Assembly (NCBI RefSeq): GCF_001625195.1
Contig: NC_054389.1
Location: forward strand, 744,001 to 808,000
DNA from: Drechmeria coniospora
Lineage: Eukaryota; Ascomycota; Sordariomycetes; Hypocreales; Ophiocordycipitaceae
DNA: 64,000 nt
Reading direction: 5' to 3'
A program made the translations under genes and the position numbers. Within the stretch, counting starts at the first letter, position 1. The number at the start of each line of letters is the position of its first letter. Shown here in pieces: positions 1-10,791 of the stretch. The notes under the pieces were generated by a model, which worked only from the letters and a program-made list of their open reading frames with translations, ran no database searches and was not told the origin of the DNA.

Positions 1-96
1 CTCAGGCCGGAGGAGCGCACCAAGGTTGTCATGGGCCAGCATGCGAAACCGAAAGTCGACTATACGAATCGGGCCGTCTACGTCGATGAAAAGTAG
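1..96 (+). CDS. C-terminal fragment of an unidentified gene (partial)
   Basis: Frame 1 is open from the first base to a TAG at 94-96 and reads as 31 residues of ordinary, charged, protein-like sequence ending in AVYVDEK. The body of the gene would lie left of the window. I do not recognise the family. It could also be a chance open frame of this length, so this is a tentative call. The next gene is convergent to it, ending at 225, which leaves about 130 bases for both 3' ends. Confidence 0.3.
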   Translation, partial: LRPEERTKVVMGQHAKPKVDYTNRAVYVDEK

Positions 97-224
97 TGGC
101 AGCAAGAGTCGAGGAGGACGGGTAGACGTTGCGATGCCGGCCATGTAAACCCTACGGTACCCTCCAGGCATGATTCTGGTCGAGCCGTGGCCGGGGCATC
201 GCGAAGGAAAGCAATTCGATAGCC

Positions 225-585
225 CTAGCGCGAGTACGCCCCGCGGATGCTGTAATCTTTCTTCGGCCCGTTGACGGTATACTCGATGCTCCAGTCCCTC
301 AGGTTCACGGCGTCAAAGGCAAACCTGTACTTGACGTCGTAGTAGTCGTCGACGCACAGATGCCCCGCCTTGGCCCTCCAGCTCTCATCGCCCCGAGCCG
401 TCGGCTGCTCAAACTCGATCTCGTGGAAGAGGTAGTCGGCGCGCTTGTCGTCGTCTGGCTTTGTGAACCACACGCTGAGCAGGTCCTTGCGCTCGTCGTA
501 CCGCCACACATAACGCCTCGTCGCGGGGAAACGGAAGCCCGAGTCGGTCGTGAACTCGCCCGCCTCGACGTAGAGGTATTCCAAG

Positions 586-626
<41 letters not shown>

Positions 627-2597
627 GCCGGCCGACGTGCCGTCGGTGCTCTTCTCGCGAAGAAGAAACTGTGCCGTGCCGCCAAAGGAGCCGCTGGGGT
701 GCGAGGGCAGCCTGCTCGTGATTTGCCGATGCAGCTTCCAGGTGCCGAGCAGGCTGCGGAAGACGGCGCGGGAGATGAACGTCGGCGTCCCGAGGCCGGC
801 TGCCGTCACGTCGAGCGTGTCCTGGACGGAGAGGGCGGCACTTTCCCTTGCCGCGTCGTCGTCCGTCGGGGAGGTGAACCTCGACGGCGTCAGCGTATCC
901 AGCACCTCGTCGTTTTGCGTGAGGCGTGGAAGCTCCGGATGAGAGGGCCGTGACGCTCGTTCCATCGACAGGGCCTCGGCAAACTCTTGCATGAGCCATT
1001 GGTAATCACCCATGGGGAACTGCGAGAGTTGAACGTCGTTGCGCAGGGAGAGCGTGCGTTGGATGGAGTCGTCGGCGGCCAGTCTCCGCGACAGGGGTGC
1101 CGCGAGCGCCGCTCGGCCGGACCAGAACTCGGCGAGGAAGCGGGCCTGCATCTGCATGATGCCCCAGTATGGAGAGCGGTAGAAGCCGACGAAGCCGAGG
1201 TTGGGCACCTCGGGATGGTGAGTGCCGTGAAAGGCGAGGGCCAGAGGCTGCTTCGTGTGCCGCGGCGAGTGCTGCAGCCTCTCGAGAGTGTCCCGGGGTA
1301 GAAAATCCAGCGAGGGGGAAGGGTCGAAGCCCGTGGCCACGACGACGGCGGCGACATCATCCACCTGGCCGGCGCCGTCGGAGAGGACTGCCGTGGTGCC
1401 GACGAGCGACTCGACCTTGCCCTTGGACAAGGTGATGAGCCCGGACCGTACGAAGTCGCAGTACCAGTCGCTCACCGCCAAGTACGGAGGCGCCGTCCTG
1501 TCGTCGCCGTCGACCCGCAGCAGGGGCGAGAACTGCGATTGGTTCGTGCCGAGGACATTTTCGTACACGCCGTGAACGACGCTCGCGACGTCCTGGGCGA
1601 CGTGCCCTTGGGTGTTGACCAGCGGCTGGGGTCGGCTGTTGGAATTGTACGAGGCAAAGTCGATGGGGAGAAAGGGCGGAGCCGCCAGCTTGGGCTGGTG
1701 CCGGCGTCAGATGCCTTTGACGACCAACGGAGAGGAGCGGCCGAGACGTACCTCGGGCGTCGTGAAGTGGGGGAACACCCAGACGGGTCGCTGCAAGACG
1801 TGATGAACCGTATACCGGTCGACGTGAGGAATGTCCGCCTCGCCGGGCGCATGCGCGGCCGACGACAGGTGCGAGGCGATCGTCGCGGCAATCTCGACGC
1901 CGGACATTTGGCCACCGACGACAAGAATTTTGCCCTTTCCTGTCGCCTTCACCAAGAGGTCCTTCAAGTCGCGATAGCGGCTGCTGTGGATGACGGGGAT
2001 CAAGCTCGGCCGGGCGAGACACTCTGGAATCATGGGCTTGCCGAAATGGCCCGAGGCGACGAGCAGATAGTCAAACCTCTCCGTCTTTTCCCCCTCCTCC
2101 GTCCGGAGCCGCACGTGCCAACCTGGATTTCCTTCCATGGCGATGGCGGGCTCGGCGCCGACGACGCGGGTGCGAAGCTGAAGGTCAAAACCAGCCTGTC
2201 CGGTGAGATGGCGGTTCATGTACCGCTCCAGGTACTTTCCGATCATCCAGGCGCGAGGGAGCTGCGGAGCATCCCGTTCCCAGGCGAGGTCGCTAAAGTG
2301 CATCGTGTGCCTGCTCTGGTTGGTGATCATGAGAGGGTGAATCAAGCGGCCGTTGTCCGTCTTGGACACGGGCCACAGGCCACCGATGGCGGCCTGAGAG
2401 TCGAAGACGCTGACTTTGAAGGCGTCCTTGGGAGCATTGTGAAGGAGGGTTTTGGCGGCCACGAGTCCAGAAGGACCGGCGCCTGTTGGTCATCGGATCA
2501 GCACGCGGGCTTGTGCCTTTCGAAGCAAATCGGGCAAACGGTGTGGGTGCGGCGAAGTTGGTTGCTGCTCACCGACGATGCACACAGTCTTGGTCAT
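225..2597 (-). CDS. Flavin-containing monooxygenase fused to a C-terminal DUF6314-like domain
   Basis: Predicted 741-residue FAD/NAD(P)H-dependent monooxygenase. Exons on the minus strand are 2597-2573, 2482-1752 and 1694-225. Intron 1 (2483-2572) has a GTGAGC donor; splicing it joins MTKTVCIV to GAGPSG, giving the N-terminal FAD Rossmann motif. Intron 2 (1695-1751) has donor GTACGT, branch CTGAC and acceptor CAG. A second nucleotide motif (VVGGQMSGVE) and the FMO-style ATG motif (VVVATGF) follow. The last 175 residues (about 567-741) contain GTWKLHR, YVWRYDE, HLCVDDYYD and KDYSIRGAY, which match the fungal DUF6314 pattern as I remember it, with a glycine/aspartate run inserted at about 608-621. 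Substrate is unknown. The reductase gene at 3714 is divergently transcribed from a 1.1-kb spacer, so co-regulation is possible but not shown. Confidence 0.85.
588..631. repeat. Trinucleotide run coding Asp10 next to a Gly run
   Basis: On the plus strand the sequence is (GTC)n followed by (GCC)n. Read on the minus strand it gives four glycines and ten aspartates inside the C-terminal DUF6314-like domain of the monooxygenase gene. It is in frame, so length changes by whole triplets would be tolerated. It is probably a disordered acidic loop. Confidence 0.9.
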
Positions 2598-3713
2598 GCC
2601 ACCCCCTTGCTGTAACCGAGGCGGAATTAAACGCAAACGACCCGCCGTTTATTTGACTTTCGGGACATGTATTCGGGGGAACGTGTTGCCAGGATGCAAG
2701 CTTGGCATCGGCGACAGCCAAGCGGGGGGGAGGGGGCGGCTCTGGAGAAGCAGCGGAAACGGCGTTGTCGAGGATATTTCCCGACTGGTGTGTCACCGAC
2801 GAACCCTCCCTTTCTCTAGAGAAGCTTGAACCCAGGCGATGAGGGGACCAAACCTCACGAGTGGAAAGGCTGATGGGAGGGAAGCATCCAGAATTCCCTC
2901 CTGGGGAAAAAGGAGCAGGTTAGGCCGAGGCGAGGCCAAGCACAGGCCATTCGCTGCCAGGTTGGCTCGGTCCAAGCCGCCGCGAACTTCCGAGCCGAGA
3001 TTACATAATTAATATGCAAGCACACCTAAGCATTACATACAGTATGTGTACGGAGTACTGTATGAAGGCTATTACAGCACACCCTACAGCGGCAAGTGCA
3101 GTACAACGGGAGAGTAATTATCTGCCTCTGCTCCGTACCGCGACTTGCCTTTTGATGCTCCTTCACCACGGCATGAAATGAATGATGGACTGATTGCAAA
3201 CCAAGAGCAGGATTCATCGAGGATGATGCTCGCAGCTCCAACAGCATCTCCATGCATGGCACACAAAACCAGACAAGATGCAAGATACAAGATGGCCAGC
3301 CAAGACGGCCAAGATGTCCAAGACGGCCAAGATGTCCAAGACGGCCAAGACGGCCAAGATGGCCAAGACGACCAAGTCAGCCAGCCAATGGATTGACCAG
3401 CTTGCATCTCCGAGACATCTGAAGAGCTAGGCTGATGCACCCAGTAATGTACTCGCGACCGCACACCAGGGTATTAACCCCGCCATCGAATCGAGCATGG
3501 CGTTAGCCGTTGTGAGGAGGAGGGGGTGGTCGGCCATGGCATTGTTCCGGGCGAAAGGCAGTCAGGCTGAGATGAGTGGCTGCAACAGATGATGCTTGTA
3601 TCTGCGGTTGCATCCTCGTCTCTTCGTGGCCGACCTTCACCGGCATTCTAGGAGAATTCAGTCGACCCGAAGCAAGCGACGCAACAGCGGCAAGCCTCCC
3701 GTTGGCAAACGAA
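2598..3713. other. Divergent intergenic region with a 9-bp minisatellite
   Basis: This spacer lies between two divergent start codons and must hold both promoters. It contains one GTACGGAGTAC 11-mer near 3050 and a 9-bp tandem array at 3301-3380. The small open frames across it are repeat-driven or short and show no recognisable protein. No RNA gene was seen. Confidence 0.7.
3301..3380. repeat. 9-bp minisatellite, about 9 copies
   Basis: Tandem copies of a unit close to CAAGACGGC, alternating with CAAGATGTC variants, run without interruption. The array lies about 330 bases upstream of the reductase start codon. The unit is a multiple of three, which explains the short Gln/Asp-rich or Trp/Pro/Ser-rich open frames on either strand. 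Confidence 0.9.
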
Positions 3714-4646
3714 ATGTCCCGCCACCATGTCCTCATCCTCGGCGGCCACGGCAAAATCGCCCAGCTGCTCACCCCGCTTCTCCTACAGCGCTCCTGGACC
3801 GTCACGAGCCTCATCCGGACCGAGAGTCAGAAGGCCACGGTCGAGAAGCTTGGCTGCGACTTTCCCGGCAAGCTCAACGTCCTCGTACGCAGCATCGCCG
3901 ACGTCGACAGCCAGGACGGCGCTCGGTGCATCCTCGACGAGGTCCAGCCTGACTATGTCGTCTGGAGCGCCGGTTCGTAGACGAGCGAATCCTCCTCGGC
4001 CGCCGATCGTCCCGCTGACCATGGCTCTCGCCATTCCGCCCAGGTGCCGGTGGCAAGGGTGGCAAGGAAATGGTAGGCAATCGGTGATGCGTGACGAGAC
4101 GTTCGCCGACGCTGACGCCGACACTTGGCCTGTCGATAGACGTTCAGGGTCGACCGCGACGCCGCGATTCACTTCATCCACGCCGCCGCCTCGATGCCGT
4201 CCATCAGTCGCTTCCTCCTCGTCTCCTACACGGGCTCCCGCCGCTCGGGCGCCTCCTGGTGGCGCGCGGGCGAATGGGACGAGTACAACCAGAAAGTCAA
4301 CCAAGGCGTCCTCGCCGACTATTACCGGGCCAAGATTGTCGCCGACGAGGTGCTGTACACGACGACGAGCAGGAAAGACTCTTCGCTCGTCGGCCTCTGC
4401 CTGCGGCCAGGCACCCTCAGCGACGGGCCTGCGGGGGGCATCGAGTTTGGCAAGACGAAGCATGTCATGGGCCAAGTGAGCAGGATATCGGTCGCGCGGA
4501 CGGCGGCGGCGCTGCTTGCCGCCGACGGCGTAAGGACCTCTTGGCTCGATCTGCTCGACGGTGACGAGGACGTCGACGCAGCCGTCGGGCGCGCCGTTCG
4601 TGACGGTCTCGACGCAGCCGAGGGAGAGAAGGTGCATGCACCGTAA
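3714..4646 (+). CDS. NAD(P)-binding Rossmann-fold reductase (atypical SDR)
   Basis: Predicted 264-residue atypical short-chain dehydrogenase/NAD(P)H-binding protein. Exons are 3714-3972, 4044-4072 and 4140-4646. Intron 1 (71 nt) has donor GTTCGT, a CTGAC branch and CAG acceptor; intron 2 (67 nt) has donor GTAGGC and acceptor TAG. The N-terminus VLILGGHGKIAQ is the dinucleotide-binding loop. After splicing, a GAGGKGGKE segment follows strand 4, and the second half has SYTGSRR and a Y-x3-K (YYRAK), as in the reductase-like family that includes YwnB/PCBER relatives. A conserved ADY(Y)RAK-VADEVL helix and an RPGTLSDGP turn support a functional protein. The substrate cannot be deduced. The upstream in-frame extension to 3576 is not needed: the ATG at 3714 begins directly before the Rossmann strand. 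Confidence 0.85.
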
Positions 4647-5544
4647 CGGAGGCCGTCTTGCACTCTCACCCGCGTCGACGGACTCCGTCATGGAACGCCG
4701 CGACAAAGGTGCCGGCGCTCCATGCTGACAGGCAAGGACGAGAAATGAAGGCAAGGCGCAACGCACTCGCTTTGTTGGCAACGACGACGGAGGAGCCGAT
4801 GGGTCTTTGGTGACAGACGCAGCAAATGCTTTCATGGATGGAATTCGTACTTTACGGGACAAGGACGGCGAAAACGACAATAAAAGACTCTTGGGCCCCG
4901 GACGGAGTACGCAGCTCGCTGTGCGTGTGACTGCTCGTCGCCAACAGAAGGCAACGATTGGGCTGGAAAATATGCGAGACAGCAGACGGTGATCTAGGCA
5001 TAATCAGTTGACGCAGAAAACGGACGAGTCCATCTTCTCTCATCTATATACGATAATCAATCGGATGCACTGCTCGCTAATGGATTCTACCCCCCCCCCC
5101 CCCACCATATCGCGCTCTTCTGGCCGTCCGCAGCCAGTTTGGTAGCTGATACCTCCCATCCATTATTATTATCATTATTATCATCATTATTATTATTATT
5201 TTGCCCTAGTGTACGGAATACTGTTTTTCATGTTGAATGCATTGGATATATTGTTTCTGCGTCAAGCGTTCAACCATTGCTGGAGCCGGGCTGGTACACG
5301 AAAGCCCGTCATTGGCCTATGGCATCGAAATTTGCCCGTTGGGTTACCGGCGCTGCAAGGGGTTAGGGGTCGCACAATGGCGCAGCATTCGAAGCATCCC
5401 TCCTGGAGACCTTCACTCATCAACATCTCATCGCAAGCTAAGCTTGGTTATTTCGTCTTTTTTCGACTTGTTCTGTTCGCTGTTGGATGGGCAAGCGAAT
5501 TCAAATCAATATTCAGTAGTCTTCATTTCCGTCAGCTCCCGGCA
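4647..5544. other. Intergenic region with simple repeats
   Basis: No coding region is supported here. It carries a run of about 14 cytosines at 5090-5103 and an ATT/ATC trinucleotide tract at about 5161-5201. The last 300 bases, pyrimidine-rich, are the probable promoter and 5' leader of the thioesterase gene. An in-frame extension upstream of 5545 exists, but its sequence does not look like part of the enzyme. Confidence 0.65.
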
Positions 5545-6276
5545 ATGCGTCAGAAACCTCCGTCCATTGCCTTGTCTCCCCTCAACCGCGTCCTCTCTCC
5601 CTCCCTTGGCCTCATCCCGGACAATACGCCGCCTCGGCTATTCGCCGACGCCTTGTCGCACTTCAGCGCTATTCCCTGGTGCGCCGAGCGCCTCGGGACC
5701 AAATCGTCATCGTCTCCCTCCGCGGCATCGTCGTCGGATTCCTCATCCTTGCCCGGCGGCAGCTGCGCCGTCATCACATTCATCCCGCAATGCTTCAACC
5801 CCGCCTCCCCGAAGCACGACCAGTTCGTCGGGGCGACGCTTGCCCACGCGCCACGCGGTCTCAAGCAGATGCTTTGCTACTTCCGGCCCCAAGACGCCGA
5901 GCATCTCCACGACCCCAGCCGGCCCATTACGTGCATCTCGAGTCTCTGGGCGCTCGACGAGGGCCTCTCCGGCTATGAAGGGATCTTGCACGGTGGTATG
6001 ACGACGACCATGGTGGACGAGACGCTCGGCGTCATCCACGAAATCAACACGGCCCTCGGCAAGTCAGGAAGCTTGTTCGCCGCCAGCAGCGTGACGGCGT
6101 CGCTGAGTATCAAGTTCCTGCGACCCATTCCCGTCGAGGGTGCCGTCTGTGTGACGGCATCGGTCGAGGCCATGGAAGGTCGCAAGACGAGACTCAAGGC
6201 AGAGGTAGTCGGTGCTACGGGAGAGACGCTGGCCGTGGCGGAAAGCGTGTGGATAGCAGTTCGGGCAAAGGTGTGA
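5545..6276 (+). CDS. Hotdog-fold thioesterase (4HBT/PaaI-type)
   Basis: Predicted 243-residue intronless acyl-CoA thioesterase-like protein. The key motif is EGILHGGMTTTMVDE, with the HGG at residues 149-151 followed by the long hotdog helix; then come SLSIKFLRPIPVEG and a final beta-sheet run (TRLKAEVVGATGETLAVAES), the usual order in fungal 4HBT proteins. The first 110 residues hold a Ser-rich insertion and a proline-rich N-terminus typical of the fungal subgroup. The start at 5545 is chosen because residues before it look like leader sequence; an in-frame ATG lies further upstream near 5389. Physiological substrate unknown. It is convergent with the C2-domain gene, 231 bases apart. Confidence 0.85.
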   Translation: MRQKPPSIALSPLNRVLSPSLGLIPDNTPPRLFADALSHFSAIPWCAERLGTKSSSSPSAASSSDSSSLPGGSCAVITFIPQCFNPASPKHDQFVGATLAHAPRGLKQMLCYFRPQDAEHLHDPSRPITCISSLWALDEGLSGYEGILHGGMTTTMVDETLGVIHEINTALGKSGSLFAASSVTASLSIKFLRPIPVEGAVCVTASVEAMEGRKTRLKAEVVGATGETLAVAESVWIAVRAKV

Positions 6277-6507
6277 CGTGACGTAGCTGGCCCTTCACCA
6301 CGGCCGCAGGCGGTCCGCCATGACGCTTCAGGTGTGTAGATTGTACTGCGCAGTCAGACTTGCTCGTGGGCGAAAACGCGTCCGGTTGACGTTGAATATA
6401 ACATTTGAATCATAAAGGGGAATATTGGGCAGCCTGCCGCAACACCTACGATGTGCCTCCACTTTGATGACTGCGGCCGCTGCGACGAATCTATTGGCGC
6501 ACCCGGC

Positions 6508-8357
6508 TCATACCTGTTGGCTGCGTCGAACTCGCAGCGAATGATGATGAGTAATGGCAGCAACAGCATCCTTGATCTTGTGCGGATCTTCGAGCGCCTC
6601 GAATGCTGCCTCGCGCTTGCTCTTCTGCCCCTGCTCCCACCTACCGTCGCGGTCGGCGAGCTCGCTCTCGGCGGAGCTGATGCTGCTGCGGCTGCGGTTC
6701 ATCACAAGGTTGATGGCCCGACCCTCCTTCTTCTTCGTCTCGCGCTGCGTCTCCTTGATCTTTTGCAGCTTCTCATCCTCCCAGTGCATGGCCACGATGC
6801 CGAGACCGGGCAGGTTCTTCTGGAGAAAGCGTTTGAGCTCCGGCAGGATCGACTTGTCGGGTCTGTACGTTCCGGAGTCGTTGTCGATGACGAGTTGGTA
6901 CATGGACGGGTCGAGAGGAGCTTCCTGCTTCGGCGGCCCGCCCTCAATCTCCGACCCGGGCTGCGACTTCTCCTTCGACTGCGGGTCGTCGGGCCGGTCG
7001 GCGTGGTGCAGTCGTCGGACGAGAAACTCGCCCGAGCAGGCAATGTAGGTTTCGACGTTGGAATGCATCGTGTGCTTGCTCAGCATGTCGATGCCGAATT
7101 CCTTGCCCGTCTCGGTGAAGCGCAGCAGGCCGTCGAGGGTCAGAACGTAGGTGAAGGTGCGGGCGCCTTCGTCGAAGTGGACGAGGCGCAGGAACTGGAG
7201 GGACGCCTGCTCCGAGCACGGCTCGAAATCGCCGTACTCGGTCGACGGGTCAAAGTTGTAGACTCTGTTGTGCTGCTTGTGGAGCGCCTTGTTCAGTATC
7301 TTGCCGCGGAGCCCCTTGGAGGCGAACATGGCGCCTATGATGGGCCGGAACTGGACGTATCGGTGGTAGAGCTCGGGGGGTACGGGGCCTTGCAGCTGCA
7401 TCTCGTTCGCTTGGAAGCTGGGCACGAGGAGCAGACTGTCAGTGAACGGGGCACCGCTTGCGAGCTCGCCTTCGTCCGCTTCCGAGGGGAAGGAGGGAGA
7501 CGGAACACGTACTCGTATTTCTGGCTCTTGCCCTTTGCATTTCCCTTGCTGCCCTCGCCGGCGCTCCCGTTCTGATCCTCCTCCTCGTCGGTGTTGACCT
7601 TTGTGCCCGTGAGGCGGCCGATCATGGGACTGAAGTGCTTGATCCATCGCGTCGGACCGAGGGTATGCATCTGGGCGTGTGGTGCATCCGACCGTCCGAG
7701 AATCTCCATGCTGACCGTCAGTCTTGGCGTCATGTGCGCGTCTTTGCTGAAGATGGTGGCGACGCCCTTGACGAGGAAGGCTCGCTTGCTCATCATGCGC
7801 TTCTTGGCACCAAACGCCTGGCCCGGCGGAGGCATCCCCTCCCACTTGTCGGAGATGTGGGGGACTTTTATGGTCACGTTTCCGAGACGGTCGTCCTTGT
7901 CAGGCGAATCCTCGTCGTACAGCCGGCACTTGAGGGTGAAGCCGGAGGCCGGCACGTTTGCGACGATCCATTCCTCGTTCCATTCGGGCTCGGTTGTTCG
8001 CCGCAGGGTGCGGGTCCGGTGCACGAGATCCGGGTCCTCCTTGTGTCTTTTGGGGTTCGACGCCTTCAGGGTCGCCGTGAGAAAGGGATCCGAGGATATG
8101 GTGCTGAAGTCGGCAGGCGGCAGGTTGGAGGCACCGCAGAAGCAGAAGCGGACCGTGTAACCGGGGGGCGCGTCCGGGAGAGGCGTCGTGTCGAACCCTC
8201 CCGGCGGTTTCTGCTTTGCCTTTGCCTTGTTTGCCTTTTCCTTGACCGATTCTTTCAAGGCCGAGGGCAACTTGTGGTGCTCGGCAGGCTCACCGCTACC
8301 GTTTTGGCCTTGCGTCATCCCCGTGGGCGATGCATTGCTGTCGTCGACGGCGACCAT
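6508..8357 (-). CDS. C2-domain-containing protein
   Basis: Predicted 584-residue cytoplasmic protein with exons 8357-7513 and 7417-6508. The intron (7418-7512, 95 nt) has donor GTACGT and acceptor CAG; splicing gives KYDFQANEMQLQG across the junction. Residues of about 48-160 form a C2-like domain: YTVRFCFCGASNLPPADFSTISSDPF, then TEPEWNEEW, LKCRLYDED and DDRLGNVTI, with aspartates placed as in Ca2+/phospholipid-binding loops. The C-terminal half (LYHRYVQFRPIIGAMFASKG onward) is a conserved alpha/beta region of unknown fold that ends in a charged tail. In fungi such proteins are usually uncharacterised; membrane or lipid association is inferred only from the C2 domain. The N-terminus is lysine-rich and probably disordered. 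Confidence 0.8.
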
Positions 8358-9516
8358 GGTGAATCTGGCTGCTACTGGTGAGCTAGCCTCGGTCGCGCAT
8401 TGGTGACTAATTGAAAAGGTCTGTTATCGCGTGGCGAGTGGTTATTTGTGCAGTCGACGAGACGTGGCAGCAAAGCCCAGCTGGATCTGGATGCTGACGA
8501 TGTCTTCAGTTGCTGAGAGCTGGCCAGGTGTAGTATTACGCAGTTTGGGTCGACGGCTCGTATTCGCTGTGGATTCTACAAACTCTTCCTGGATGGCAGG
8601 GAAGCGGGCAAGACGAAGACTGAGTGGATAAAGTTGGGCAGACGGAACAGAGTAACGGGCACAGGGAAGCGAGCAACGAGGTTGATCAATATTGGCCGAA
8701 AGTTGGCCTCGCCATCTATTGCTGCGTTTACTAATGAAAAAGTACATGAATACATGACGTCAACAGCTGGTCGGGAGGTGCCGGACAGCCGAAATCAGGG
8801 GGCTAGGGCCCATTCTAGGCAGGCCGAAGGCCCAGACAGTGGACGGGCACCGCCAATCAATGCCCTGTTGCCGCCAACCAATGCCCTGTTGCCGCCAACC
8901 AATGCCTGTTGCCGCCAATCAATGCCCTGTTGCCGCCAATTCATTCCGTGCCCCTCCCTGGCTTTTGTTCCACCAGAGGGGATGGGGAGGGGAGGGGCAA
9001 GGGGGGCTGGCGATATTACAGTACACTGGTGGCCCGAGTCTCGACCGCCGACCCCTACCCTTAGGCCCCCAAAGAGTTCCTGTCCCAGCCTCCCGGCAAA
9101 TGGCTCGTGAGGGGACGGCATCGATAAATACCTCGAAAATACAGAGTACGGCCGGCCGCCTTCAAGCTTGGGTTCGCTCGACGGGCTTGGGTTCGCTCGA
9201 CGAGCTCTGCCTTTTCTCAAGGTCGGTCGGTGAAGCTGCGTCGGCCGAAACCAGGCTCTGAACCAGCAGATCTCCAGAACGAGAATCTGTCGTGCCACCA
9301 CCCTTCAAGCATCCCGTCAGCTCTGTGCGCCGTGTGGTTGAATAATGCGCTCATACGTTGGTTTTGTGTTCGTTCCTCGTCGCTCCATCATGCCGCGGTG
9401 ATTGGATACTCTTCCGTCGATGTGAGCAAGCTCATGCAGCGACTCCCACGTTGCCTACTCTCTTCAGCCACGGACGAAGCATATTTTCTCCAACGTCCGT
9501 TTCGTACGCTATGCTT
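8358..9516. other. Intergenic region with a 21-bp minisatellite
   Basis: The region holds the promoter of the C2-domain gene and the 3' end of the glycosyltransferase gene. It contains the 21-bp array at 8850-8940 and a direct duplication of a 19-base segment (CTTGGGTTCGCTCGACG core) at about 9166-9204. No convincing gene or RNA was seen. Confidence 0.65.
8850..8940. repeat. 21-bp minisatellite, about 4.4 copies
   Basis: Tandem units CCGCCAAYCAATGCCCTGTTG; the third copy lacks one C and is 20 bases long. Copies are nearly identical, which suggests recent expansion. The unit includes a CCAAT box on the plus strand (CCAAYCAAT), repeated four times. Confidence 0.9.
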
Positions 9517-10791
9517 TCATCTCTGCGCCTGGTTCGCCTCATGCTGCCCCTTGCCAGCATCGTCTTCTCTCAGCAATCGTCCCATCTTCACGGCCGGTAG
9601 CTCCCTGAATTCCAACCTCGCCGGGAGTTCGTTCGGGCACCAATGCAGCATGCCGTATCGTAGCCAATGGCCGTAGGTTCCCGTCACGGCGTCGGCACCC
9701 TCGTGTTTCCTCCACAGCGAGCCCAATGTGTCGCCCAAAACTCGGAGGATCAGGCCGTGGGCCAGCTTGAAGCCAAAACTCCTGGTCAGGCACGCCTCGA
9801 CAATCTCCCGCCCCTGCCTCTGCTCGTCCGTCTCCTCCTCTCCCTCTCGGGGGAGCGGCAGCGACATGAGCTCGAACTGCCTGGGGCCGTTCCAGTCCGT
9901 CATCTCGTTGATGAGCTGCGAGCCCGCCATGTAATCGATGGCGAAGATGTGCTCGGCCGCGTACTTGGGGCCGTTCCAGCCGTCTTCGTCGTCGACGAGG
10001 CTCATGACCATGGTCATGACCTGACCCTGGATGATGTAGTCCGTCAGCAGGACGCTGACCTCGTCCATGCCGTACCATTTCCCATCCTCCTCGAACGGGG
10101 CGCCGGCGCGGATGAGCGGCAGACCCTTGAGCAGCGGGCTCGCGTGCATGCCGTCCGTGCTCGTCTTGCCGCCGTCGGCATCCCACAGTTGGAGGAGCAG
10201 CTTGTGGCATCGGGCGAAGAGCGCGTTGTTGCGGCCCGAGGCGAGAAAATAATTCGTCAGGGCGCGGCCGTCGATGCCGCCCATGTTGTAGGTGAGAATC
10301 TCAAAGGGCGAGCTTGGGTCTCCGACGGTCGTGCTCCAGACCTTGTCGAGGTCGCCAATCTGCATCATGCCCACGTCGGCGTAGACGCCGCCGTACCGCA
10401 GCAGCAGCGGCCACCGCACGAGGTCGGACGTGTGCTGCCGGGCGTGGTCCCCGCCGATTGTGTCGTCGACAAAGGCTCGAGGAAAGGTGTGCCGGTCGTT
10501 CACGTCGAGGTAGTTGGCCACGTTCAGGGCCGAATTGGGCTCGCGATCGAGCACCCGCACGGCCCATCCCTGCCTCGAGAATCTTCGGTGCCACGCGCGG
10601 ACGGTTCGTTGGCAGTAGGGGTGCATGGACCGAAAGCCGCTGTGCCAGAAGAACCAGATGTTCTTTTCCGTCGTCACCGGTCTGGGATGGAGGAGGTCGT
10701 CGTCGACTTCAGCTTCGGATCGAAGGTCCAGCTGATCTCGGTCAATGACGTGCACCCCGTGAGGTTTGGGATAATGAGCAGAAGCGTTCAT
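9517..10791 (-). CDS. Capsule-synthesis-type (DXD) glycosyltransferase
   Basis: Predicted 424-residue, intronless glycosyltransferase of the Caps_synth/Gly_transf_sug (OCH1-like) group. NIWFFWHSGF at about 44-53 is the N-terminal strand. HTSDLVRWPLLLRYGGVYADVGM at about 120-141 contains the sugar-nucleotide and metal motif (D139 in the DxG/DXD position). A conserved NMGGIDGRALTN and a C-terminal WLRYGMLHW follow. No signal peptide or membrane anchor is visible, so the protein may be soluble; similar fungal proteins commonly lack an anchor. The open frame extends to 10875, but that codon is TTG; the first in-frame ATG is at 10791 and gives an N-terminus (YPKPHGVHVI) fitting the family. It is divergent from the G-patch gene across 1.26 kb. 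Confidence 0.8.
   Translation of the reverse strand: MNASAHYPKPHGVHVIDRDQLDLRSEAEVDDDLLHPRPVTTEKNIWFFWHSGFRSMHPYCQRTVRAWHRRFSRQGWAVRVLDREPNSALNVANYLDVNDRHTFPRAFVDDTIGGDHARQHTSDLVRWPLLLRYGGVYADVGMMQIGDLDKVWSTTVGDPSSPFEILTYNMGGIDGRALTNYFLASGRNNALFARCHKLLLQLWDADGGKTSTDGMHASPLLKGLPLIRAGAPFEEDGKWYGMDEVSVLLTDYIIQGQVMTMVMSLVDDEDGWNGPKYAAEHIFAIDYMAGSQLINEMTDWNGPRQFELMSLPLPREGEEETDEQRQGREIVEACLTRSFGFKLAHGLILRVLGDTLGSLWRKHEGADAVTGTYGHWLRYGMLHWCPNELPARLEFRELPAVKMGRLLREDDAGKGQHEANQAQR

Noticed and set aside
1707..1709. In-frame TGA suggesting a broken monooxygenase or stop-codon readthrough
   Set aside because: The stop lies inside a segment with perfect donor, branch and acceptor signals and a normal short intron length, so ordinary splicing explains it.
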